A stretch of 64,000 bases of DNA, taken from NCBI RefSeq assembly GCF_002252445.1, contig NZ_NNRJ01000014.1, positions 1 to 64,000 on the forward strand, in the 5' to 3' direction. Source of the stretch: Brucella thiophenivorans (GTDB lineage Bacteria; Pseudomonadota; Alphaproteobacteria; Rhizobiales; Rhizobiaceae). A program made the position numbers and the translations under genes. Of this stretch, positions 57,678 through 64,000 are shown piece by piece (positions within the stretch are counted from its first letter, which is position 1; each line of letters opens with the position of its first letter). Below the pieces are notes generated by a model that was given only the letters and a program-made list of their open reading frames with translations, had not been told where the DNA came from and did not search any database.

Positions 57678-58208
57678 TTACTTGCCCTTGGCGCGTTCAA
57701 TCGCTTCAACGATGAACTTGCGTGCGTAATCTTCATCGCCCCAGTCACCGATCTTCACCCATTTGCCGGGCTCGAGATCTTTGTAGTGCTCAAAGAAATG
57801 CGCGATCTGCTTGAGCGTGATTTCAGGCAGGTCGGAGTAATCATGCACTTTTTCATAACGCTGCGTCAGTTTTGGCGAAGGAACCGCAATGATCTTCTCG
57901 TCCTTGCCAGAATTGTCTTCCATGACCAAAACGCCAATTGGGCGACAATTGATCACGCAACCAGGGATCAAGGGACGTGTGTTGCAGACCAGAACGTCGA
58001 TCGGGTCGCCATCTTCTGAAAGCGTGTGCGGCACGAAGCCGTAATTGCCCGGATAGGTCATCGGCGTATAAAGGAAGCGGTCCACAAACAGAGCACCAGC
58101 TTCTTTGTCCATCTCGTACTTGATCGGCTGTCCGCCAACTGGCACTTCGATAATTACGTTGATGTCTTCTGGAGGATTGTTGCCAATCGAGATAGCATCA
58201 ATATTCAT
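57678..58208 (-). CDS. ppa: Inorganic diphosphatase, family I
   Basis: 176 residues. Hydrolyses pyrophosphate and drives biosynthetic reactions. The metal-binding signature [12 protein letters not shown] with the conserved Asp residues is near residue 66; [19 protein letters not shown] lies before it. Length normal. Last gene of the region running minus from the lipoprotein to here, but separated by 140 bases from plsC. Confidence 0.97.
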   Translation of the reverse strand: MNIDAISIGNNPPEDINVIIEVPVGGQPIKYEMDKEAGALFVDRFLYTPMTYPGNYGFVPHTLSEDGDPIDVLVCNTRPLIPGCVINCRPIGVLVMEDNSGKDEKIIAVPSPKLTQRYEKVHDYSDLPEITLKQIAHFFEHYKDLEPGKWVKIGDWGDEDYARKFIVEAIERAKGK

Positions 58209-58347
58209 GATGGGTCCTTTCGTATCGCGCTCTGATAACGGGTTTCATGTTTTCGTGCAAGAAAAACGAAAGTTCAACAAAACGTGACGAATTGTCGTTC
58301 TTTTTCACGAAACAGAGCGCGGTCGGTTCATTTGGGTTTTGTGGTAA

Positions 58348-59169
58348 TTATTCGCCCAGTTCCTTCAGCCGCTGGACGGCTGTCGGTGGCATGGGGGGGG
58401 CATTGGTATCGCGGCTTGCCGCAACCAGAAGTTCATCACAGGCATTTTCCGTCGTTTCGATCAGACGTCGAAGAAACTCTTCCTTTTCAAGCCCAGCCGG
58501 AATGAGCGGCAGCACGCGGGCGCGAACGGTTCCTGGGAAACGCAAGAACTTACGGCGCGGCCAGTAAAGTCCGGCATTGTGCGCGATTGGCAAAACCGGA
58601 AGGTTGAGTGCTTCATAAAGATGCACAATCCCATATTTATACTGCGGCGGTGCACCGGGTGAACGGCGCGTACCTTCAGGATAAATCAAAATCTGACGAC
58701 CCTCGGCAATCGCCTTCTCGGCCCCCTTGGTAATGGAATGCAGTGCCTTGACGCGCGATCCGCGATCAACCGGGATCATTTCCATTTTTGCGACATACCA
58801 GCCAAACAGCGGTATCCGCATTAGCTCGCGCTTAAGAATCAGAACCGGGTCATCCAACTGCGGCAGAAAAGCATAGGTGTCCCATGCTGACTGATGCTTA
58901 GGTGCAACGATATACGCACCTTCAGGAATATTCTCGAGACCTTCGATGACGTAATCCGTGCCGGCAATATATTTTTGCAGCCAGAGATTAACACGGGCCC
59001 ATGTCTTTGGAACAATCCAGGCCTTCTTGCGCGGCAGCAAAAAATAGAATGGCGTATAAAGGATCATCTGCACGATGGTGCCAATGTAGAAGGCAAGATT
59101 GAACAGGATGGAGCGCAGATAGAGAAGCATCGTATCGGCGAGAACCTTGGTTACGCCCGTGATCTGCAT
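58348..59169 (-). CDS. plsC: 1-acyl-sn-glycerol-3-phosphate acyltransferase
   Basis: 273 residues. Makes phosphatidic acid. The acyltransferase motif HQSAWD (HX4D) is near residue 87; EGTRRSPG and a later basic/proline region bind phosphate. One hydrophobic N-terminal helix (IGTIVQMILYTPFYFLL) may dock it to the inner membrane. The start at 59169 has no clear ribosome site; the ATG at 59130 (MLLYLRSILFN) is possible. Downstream of ydcF by 116 bases, in the ftsE-ftsX-ydcF-plsC order. Confidence 0.93.
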   Translation of the reverse strand: MQITGVTKVLADTMLLYLRSILFNLAFYIGTIVQMILYTPFYFLLPRKKAWIVPKTWARVNLWLQKYIAGTDYVIEGLENIPEGAYIVAPKHQSAWDTYAFLPQLDDPVLILKRELMRIPLFGWYVAKMEMIPVDRGSRVKALHSITKGAEKAIAEGRQILIYPEGTRRSPGAPPQYKYGIVHLYEALNLPVLPIAHNAGLYWPRRKFLRFPGTVRARVLPLIPAGLEKEEFLRRLIETTENACDELLVAASRDTNAPPMPPTAVQRLKELGE

Positions 59170-59285
59170 ATTTTCATTTGCGGATGATCAGGCAAAAGAA
59201 ATTCGGTGCTTTCCCGTGAAAGCTGCGGAAACCGATATATCAGGAAGTTTTGAATTTTCCATAAGGAAATATCACGACACGATGA

Positions 59286-60152
59286 TCAATTAACCGAACT
59301 GCCGAATATCTTAGCACCGCCCACGCGAAGAACTGCTCCAAGATATTTTACATATTCGATGAACAAAACCCGGAGTGTATCGCTCTCCGCCACCCAGCTA
59401 TGTGAGCGCTTTTCGCCATTTACGACCGGATAAGGCACGAATTGCACATCCTGCATGCGATATGACATTTCAAGAATGCTGCGCGGGATATGGTAATTAT
59501 TGGTGACGACGAGCACGCGATGATAATTGTTTGCGCGAATCCAGCGCTCGCTTTCCGTCGCATTTCCCACCGTGTTCAGTGCGGAACGATCCAGATCAAC
59601 ACAGCAGTCAAACAGGTTTTGATCGGTTTGCGTAGCGCGCTGCAAGGATTTTTCAGTTGTAGATGGATGCACACCACTGATCAGCAAGCGCTTACCCTGT
59701 TTGTCTTTCAAAAGGTCAAGCGCTGCATGGATTCGAGACTGACCACCCGTCAGAACCACGATAGCATCAGCAGGTTCTGCCAGCGCAGGAGATTGCATAC
59801 TGGTGACTTTCTCACTGAAGGCAACAAAGCCGATCAGGAAGGCAACAAGGAGCAGAAAAAGAACAATGGAAACAGGCTGAAGTCGTCGAAATACACGCAT
59901 TAGGACCGACCATAAGAATTTACCGACCACCGGCGCAAGAGAAGACTGCGCATCGGTTGCGAGACTGCGGCGCGATACCACAGCACCAATTTGCTTTCTT
60001 GCCTCTGCATCACTGCTTTCCGGATACCCATCCGATGTTTTCTCAATGACGTGTCTCTTGCCGTTGCTATCATAGCTATCATTGCGGCGATAACCCGAAG
60101 AACTACCGGAAATACGGATCTTACGACCGCTACTGGCAAAAAAGACGCTCAT
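59286..60152 (-). CDS. YdcF family protein (DUF218)
   Basis: 288 residues. One membrane helix at about 97-116 (IVLFLLLVAFLIGFVAF) follows a polar, Ser/Arg-rich N-terminus. The DUF218 domain then starts with ADAIVVLTGGQSRIHAALDLL and ends with VLVVTNNYHIPRSILEMS. YdcF-like proteins are SanA/ElyC-related and affect envelope or undecaprenyl-phosphate metabolism. The ATG overlaps the ftsX stop by four bases. Confidence 0.9.
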   Translation of the reverse strand: MSVFFASSGRKIRISGSSSGYRRNDSYDSNGKRHVIEKTSDGYPESSDAEARKQIGAVVSRRSLATDAQSSLAPVVGKFLWSVLMRVFRRLQPVSIVLFLLLVAFLIGFVAFSEKVTSMQSPALAEPADAIVVLTGGQSRIHAALDLLKDKQGKRLLISGVHPSTTEKSLQRATQTDQNLFDCCVDLDRSALNTVGNATESERWIRANNYHRVLVVTNNYHIPRSILEMSYRMQDVQFVPYPVVNGEKRSHSWVAESDTLRVLFIEYVKYLGAVLRVGGAKIFGSSVN

Positions 60153-61186
60153 TCGGCCCGAACTCCCGGGCCATCCATGGTGGCAAGCTGACGAACAACG
60201 GTCAAACGGCTGGTCAACATCGTCAGTACGCTTACCAGAAGAATGATTGCCGCCGCACCAATATAGCCATCGCGCCCAATCGCGAAATTACCAAACATCG
60301 CCGCTGCCTGATCGCCTGCGGGCGTCGCGATCTGTCGTGATGCCCACCACGAAAACACAAAGAAAACCAGCATCGCGGCCATCCCGCCAAACAGCGCGCC
60401 TTTGAGAGCTGTGCGGAAAAAGTGCCATTCGAACTCACGCGCAACAAATTTCGATTCCGCACCGATGAAATGCAGAACCTCAATAATATGCCCATTGCCG
60501 GACATTGCACCGCGTGTTGCAAAAATAACCGTCAGAACGGTGGCCGCAATCACCAGCGACAACACGCCTGTACCGATCAATACGGTCGTATTCGCCATCG
60601 AAACCAGCCTGTCGACCCACGTACGATGATCATCGAAACTGGCACTTGGAATGGCACGTGTGATTTCAGCCCGCATGGTTTCAAAATCGGGCGGTGAATT
60701 TTCATCAATTGTCACGACAACCAGACGCGGCACTGGCAGTTCGTCGATATTGAGACCGGTGCCAAGCCATGGTTCAAGTAGCCGCGCCGTCGCATCCTTA
60801 TCGATGACGCTTGTATCTTTCACGCCCGCAAAGCCGCGTGCGATTGCGCTCGCATCCTGCAGCGCCTTCTCCATATCAAGCCCATCGACCGGGCGTATCT
60901 GAATGGTTGCCTCACGCGCAATCTGGCTTTGCCATTGTGCAGCCGAAGCCCGCACCAACGTTACGCCGCCAAGGGTAAGGCAGGCAAGAAAAGTCATGAT
61001 TGCTATTACCGCCACAAGCGCCGTGCCGGTCACGCTTCCGTCGGGCACTATGGGGCTTGGCCCTTTGCGCTTTCTGCGTTTGCCGATGCGAACCAGCAGC
61101 ATATCCTTGAGATCTTCAAAGCGTATGCTTAGATCATCCATCACTTTACGGAAGGCGTTTGGGCGGGGTCTACCAGCATCAATCAT
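60149..61186 (-). CDS. ftsX: Cell-division ABC transporter permease FtsX
   Basis: 345 residues. Cytoplasmic basic N-terminus (GKRRKRKGPSP), a first helix at about 55-78, an extracytoplasmic loop (80-200) and three more helices, typical of the FtsX permease. With FtsE it regulates septal peptidoglycan hydrolases. I prefer the ATG at 61186 (MIDAGRPRP), which overlaps the ftsE stop by eight bases; an in-frame ATG at 61204 is an alternative. Overlaps ydcF by four bases. Confidence 0.93.
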   Translation of the reverse strand: MIDAGRPRPNAFRKVMDDLSIRFEDLKDMLLVRIGKRRKRKGPSPIVPDGSVTGTALVAVIAIMTFLACLTLGGVTLVRASAAQWQSQIAREATIQIRPVDGLDMEKALQDASAIARGFAGVKDTSVIDKDATARLLEPWLGTGLNIDELPVPRLVVVTIDENSPPDFETMRAEITRAIPSASFDDHRTWVDRLVSMANTTVLIGTGVLSLVIAATVLTVIFATRGAMSGNGHIIEVLHFIGAESKFVAREFEWHFFRTALKGALFGGMAAMLVFFVFSWWASRQIATPAGDQAAAMFGNFAIGRDGYIGAAAIILLVSVLTMLTSRLTVVRQLATMDGPGVRAE

Positions 61187-61838
61187 AAATATCGAGCCGC
61201 CCATGTTCGAGGATCATGCGGCGCGCATTGATCTGATCCATAAGGGAAAGATCGTGCGTCGCGATGATGACCGCAGTTCCAGAGCGATTGAGCTCAGCGA
61301 AAAGCCGCAACAGGCGCTTGGCAAGTGGCGGATCGACATTGCCCGTCGGCTCATCCGCGAGCAGCAATTCCGGCTGATCGATCAGTGCGCGCGCAATCGC
61401 TGCACGCTGCTTTTCACCACCCGAAAGCACAGGCGGGAGTACATTCATGCGGTCGCCAAGACCAACCCAATGCAAAAGCTCTTCAACCTCATGACGATAG
61501 GTCGCCTCTTCCTTGCCGCGTACGCGCAGCGGAAGTGCGACATTCTCATAGGTCGTCATATGATCAAGAAGCCGGAAATCCTGAAACACGATCCCAACAC
61601 GACGCCGCAGCAACGGCACTTCCTTATGGTCAAGCCGCGCCACATCCTTACCAAAAATATTGATGAGCCCGCGCGTCGGCTTCAGCGCCATAAAAAGCAG
61701 ACGTAGCAGAGATGTCTTGCCAGCACCCGAAGGTCCGGTCAGAAACTGGAATGAACGCGGCGGAATATGGAAGCTGACATCCTTGAGGATCTCTGGCCCC
61801 ATGCCATATCTCAGACCGACATTCTCGAAACGTATCAC
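61179..61838 (-). CDS. ftsE: Cell-division ATP-binding protein FtsE
   Basis: 219 residues. ABC ATPase: Walker A LTGPSGAGKTSLL near residue 35, signature LSGGEKQRAAIARALIDQP near 140, Walker B LLADEPTGNVDP near 162, and the H-loop ATHD near 193. Starts with GTG at 61838. A CtrA-type site lies about 80-95 bases upstream, which would tie division to the cell cycle. Confidence 0.96.
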   Translation of the reverse strand: MIRFENVGLRYGMGPEILKDVSFHIPPRSFQFLTGPSGAGKTSLLRLLFMALKPTRGLINIFGKDVARLDHKEVPLLRRRVGIVFQDFRLLDHMTTYENVALPLRVRGKEEATYRHEVEELLHWVGLGDRMNVLPPVLSGGEKQRAAIARALIDQPELLLADEPTGNVDPPLAKRLLRLFAELNRSGTAVIIATHDLSLMDQINARRMILEHGRLDIYD

Positions 61839-61918
61839 CGCTGTGCTTCTCTAAATTATCCGTGCACCAATCGGTGCCTCAAATGAAATCGATACCAGAA
61901 TGACCTTTAACCTCCATG

Positions 61919-61935
61919 GTTAATGTGAGGTTAAT
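61919..61935 (-). promoter_or_regulatory. CtrA-type site upstream of ftsE
   Basis: On the minus strand TTAACCTCACATTAAC is an exact TTAA-N7-TTAAC, the CtrA consensus in Caulobacter and relatives. The strand matches ftsE transcription. Distance to the ftsE start is about 80 bases. Confidence 0.6.
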
Positions 61936-62088
61936 ACCACCGGAATCATCAGTAAAAATTGTGCGATCATCGTGTTTTTATAAGGCAGAACATTCAGGCA
62001 AATATTGGGACAGGCATAACAAAAAATCACACGCCAATGCCCGCTCAGGCACCGGCGCGTCATAAAAATTCAGCTCTGTAAAAGAGAC

Positions 62089-62358
62089 TTATTCCCAGCA
62101 ACCCAGATTACGGCCCTTCAGATTATGAGCATCAATATCGGTGGCCAAACGCGCATCTTCACGCAAAAGAACCATGGCTGTTCTCTGCTTGAGATCGATT
62201 CGCTGCCAGCCAGCACATTCAGTCGGCATCTGGGGTCTGCTGTCGATCCGAACCGTTTCAGACCATGCCGCTGCTGCACAACCTGAGAGAACTGCTCCAA
62301 CAGCAACAGCCATCACGGATTGCAGGATCAATCTGCCTGTTCGTGCCTCAAGGCTCAT
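62089..62358 (-). CDS. Small lipoprotein, Rz1/spanin-like by sequence feel
   Basis: 89 residues from the ATG at 62358 (a TTG two codons earlier is also in frame). Signal peptide with lipobox LSGC (Cys near residue 27). The mature part ends with ECAGWQRIDLKQRTAMVLLR and IDAHNLKGRNLGCW, a pattern I associate with small lysis-module or Rz1-like proteins of rhizobial phages. Two Cys remain after lipidation. No phage genes surround it, so it may be a domesticated relic or simply a chromosomal lipoprotein. Upstream of ftsE on the same strand, 250 bases away. Confidence 0.6.
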   Translation of the reverse strand: MSLEARTGRLILQSVMAVAVGAVLSGCAAAAWSETVRIDSRPQMPTECAGWQRIDLKQRTAMVLLREDARLATDIDAHNLKGRNLGCWE

Positions 62359-62383
62359 ATTCAAGGCTAGCTACTCCCTCACA

Positions 62384-62484
62384 GCGCGCATCCCGAAAAG
62401 TGCAAACCAGTTTTCGGATCAAGATGCGCAGCAAAACAAACAATCAGAGCGTTGAACTCTTTCGATCGGAACAAAACTCGCCCT
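62384..62484. repeat. Hairpin repeat, family A copy
   Basis: GCGCATCCCGAAAAGTGCAAACC... pairs with ...TTTTCGGATCAAGATGCGC (about 62386-62429), then a weaker AGAGCG palindrome follows. Confidence 0.7.
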
Positions 62485-62635
62485 AAAGCCCTCGACACGC
62501 CCACTTTGCCGAAATCATTTTTCATCGCGATGAGCGGTATGAAAAATCCTTTATAGCCTGCGTTCAATTGCCCCCGCAATATCCAACAGATAGGAACAGC
62601 ATCATTTAAATTAAGGCCATAAAGCGGCCGATTTA

Positions 62636-62738
62636 AAGCACACCCCAAAAAGGGTAAAACGGTTTTCGAAAAATATTCGTACTAAAACAAATGATTAGAG
62701 CGCCGATCGGATCCAATCAGATCGAAACGCGTTCTGAA
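62636..62738. repeat. Hairpin repeat, family A copy, degenerate
   Basis: CACCCCAAAAAGGGTAAAACGGTTTTCG then AGAGCGCCGATCGGATCCAATCAGATCGAAACGCGTTCT. The second palindrome is close to the one at 2533-2575, but the first hairpin has largely decayed. Confidence 0.65.
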
Positions 62739-62955
62739 TGCATTCGTGGTTTATTTTGATATTTCGGAAGGTTTATAAGCAATTTATAATATTAGTTATA
62801 TCTAAATTTGAATTTACTTATTTATTTTTACACATAGAAAACATAATGAAATTTTACGCAAATAAAACAATATTGATGTGAGAAAAAACTTCGATATATA
62901 TTTATATGTCTGATTCGCATTGGCATTTATCACTACACCAACACGGGGGACTTCC

Positions 62956-63642
62956 ATGTTGAACAAACTGTCTGCGGAATTTTTTGGAACATTTTGGCTC
63001 GTGTTTGGCGGTTGCGGCAGCGCAATCTTCGCCGCAGCATATCCTGAACTCGGCATCGGATTTGCAGGCGTCGCTCTCGCATTCGGTCTCACCGTTCTGA
63101 CGATGGCTTATGCTGTAGGGGGCATTTCCGGTGGTCACTTTAATCCAGCCGTATCGCTAGGGCTTCTGGTTGCCGGGCGCTTTCCAGCCAAAGATCTCAT
63201 TCCATACTGGATCGCACAGGTTCTGGGCGGCATTGCTGCGGCAGCCATCCTTTATCTGATCGCAACCGGAAAAAGCGATTTCTCAGTTGGAGGTTTTGCA
63301 TCCAACGGATATGGCGAACTTTCGCCCGGCGGCTATAGCCTCACCTCAGCACTGCTGGTTGAAATCGTGCTGACGGCATTTTTCCTGATCGTCATTCTCG
63401 GCTCGACGTCGTCATCGGCCCCTTCAGGATTTGCTCCAATTGCAATCGGACTTGGCCTCACTCTTATCCATCTGGTGTCGATCCCCATCACCAACACTTC
63501 GGTTAATCCGGCCCGTTCTGCGGCTGCAGCACTGTTTGCAGAAACCGGCGCGGTCAATCAGCTCTGGCTGTTCTGGGTGGCTCCACTCGTGGGCGCAGCC
63601 ATCGGCGCGATCATCTGGAAAGGGTTGCTCGGTAAGGACTGA
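62956..63642 (+). CDS. aqpZ: Aquaporin Z
   Basis: 228 residues, six membrane helices and two NPA boxes: [18 protein letters not shown] near residue 67 and [16 protein letters not shown] near 185. The selectivity filter residues usual for water channels (Arg after the second NPA) are present. Brucella has a closely similar aquaporin. Start at 62956 ([14 protein letters not shown]) is the family start; the frame reaches 62920. Located after an AT-rich region. Confidence 0.96.
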   Translation: MLNKLSAEFFGTFWLVFGGCGSAIFAAAYPELGIGFAGVALAFGLTVLTMAYAVGGISGGHFNPAVSLGLLVAGRFPAKDLIPYWIAQVLGGIAAAAILYLIATGKSDFSVGGFASNGYGELSPGGYSLTSALLVEIVLTAFFLIVILGSTSSSAPSGFAPIAIGLGLTLIHLVSIPITNTSVNPARSAAAALFAETGAVNQLWLFWVAPLVGAAIGAIIWKGLLGKD

Positions 63643-63655
63643 TCAAACGTCACAA

Positions 63656-63692
63656 CCTCTCCCGGAAACGCTCGCTTTCGGGAGAGGTGTTT
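63656..63692. terminator. Terminator between aqpZ and the TerB gene
   Basis: CCTCTCCCG (63656-63664) / CGGGAGAGG (63679-63687) with further pairing inside; short TTT tail. Lies between convergent genes. Confidence 0.75.
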
Positions 63693-63701
63693 AAATATCG
63701 A

Positions 63702-64000
63702 TCATTCTTTTGGCAACGCTTTTGGAACGGCCTTGTTACCAGCATGAACTTGCGCTTCAATCTGGTCACGGTCCTGCGCCTTGATGCCGATAAGATCGGC
63801 CACGCGCCACATCACATCGGCCTCTACTTCGCTCGCAACACCATCTGCATAGACGATGTTCCACATCAGCACGATGAAATCGAGACGTGCCTGATAGTCG
63901 AGATGGCGCTTAAGGACTGATGTGAAATCCGAAAGGCTGATTGATTCCTGATCCGCCTCTTCCGCAGCACGGATGAGTTGTTTAAGGGCGTCACCCTTCA
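63702..64000 (-). CDS. TerB family tellurite-resistance-like protein, C-terminal part
   Basis: Partial: the 5' end is outside the window. About 99 codons are visible, ending PKALPKE. The sequence ARLDFIVLMWNIVYADGVASEVEADVMWRVADLIGI carries the acidic TerB motif, a helical metal-binding fold found with TerC or alone. Function in this organism unknown. Convergent with aqpZ. Confidence 0.8.
   Translation of the reverse strand, partial: KGDALKQLIRAAEEADQESISLSDFTSVLKRHLDYQARLDFIVLMWNIVYADGVASEVEADVMWRVADLIGIKAQDRDQIEAQVHAGNKAVPKALPKE

Larger units (their letters stand above)
62359..62955. other. Intergenic region with two repeats and an AT-rich stretch before aqpZ
   Basis: 597 bases. Repeats of family A at 62384-62484 and 62636-62738, then a strikingly AT-rich run (about 62750-62920) that probably holds the aquaporin promoter. 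No gene is supported here; the 62379-62648 minus frame passes through a repeat. Confidence 0.55.

Overview
The window is a 64 kb stretch of core chromosome from an alphaproteobacterium of the Brucella/Ochrobactrum group (Rhizobiales, Brucellaceae). The evidence is gene order (lysC-ptsP-prfA-prmC-DUF4167-clpB; comF-grxC-nitrilase-DUF1178 beside ubiG; argH-lptM-lysA-TIGR02302-hpt; ftsE-ftsX-ydcF-plsC), alphaproteobacteria-typical families (DUF4167, DUF2125, TIGR02302, twin-TM HIG1 protein), moderate GC with GCG/CGC-rich codons, and dispersed intergenic palindromes of the kind known from Brucella and other Rhizobiales. The genus assignment is inference; no search was run. There is no prophage, insertion sequence, integrase, CRISPR array, rRNA operon or compositional island.

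Layout. 0.4-4.1 kb: two envelope enzymes, an M23 peptidase and an L,D-transpeptidase, converging on a repeat. 4.2-14.2 kb (minus): lysC, ptsP (nitrogen PTS enzyme I), prfA, prmC (which methylates the release factor encoded next to it), a DUF4167 protein and clpB with its own heat-shock-type promoter. 14.4-19.9 kb: ubiG, a DMT transporter, DUF1178, a Nit-type amidase, glutaredoxin, a ComF-like phosphoribosyltransferase, a second methyltransferase and a small membrane protein. 20-26.8 kb: argJ-GNAT-mutT, a periplasmic parvulin and, divergently, secA. 27.1-30.4 kb: a flippase overlapping a FemAB/BioF2-type acyltransferase, a 34-residue membrane protein and tRNA-Leu(CAA). 30.4-37 kb: a trans-sulfuration-family PLP enzyme, an FNR-box universal stress protein, cysK, a 3-hydroxyacyl-CoA dehydrogenase and etfBA. 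37.3-39.1 kb: queCDE. 39.2-44.9 kb: cobalamin adenosyltransferase with a twin-TM protein, an SDR, YihY, an EamA transporter, YaiI, a LysE exporter and TlpA. 45-54.4 kb: argH-lptM-lysA-TIGR02302, hpt, a methyltransferase, hisC and a prephenate/arogenate dehydrogenase. 54.5-64 kb: DUF2125, ChaC, a six-TM unknown, YggT, ppa, plsC, ydcF, ftsX, ftsE, a small lipoprotein, aquaporin and the end of a TerB gene.

The genes are mostly housekeeping: amino-acid synthesis (Lys, Arg, His/Tyr, Cys), translation termination, protein export and folding, cell division, envelope remodelling and queuosine synthesis. The unusual content lies between genes. Three families of hairpin repeats recur. In each, arm sequences differ between copies but stay complementary, which suggests the fold is conserved rather than the sequence. 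One copy contains a gapless 46-bp perfect palindrome. Regulatory sites read directly from sequence include an FNR/FixK box before the usp gene, CtrA-type sites before ftsE and before a small ORF, a 16-bp palindrome before etfB, and a sigma-32-like promoter before clpB. Two small genes below usual annotation limits are also reported.
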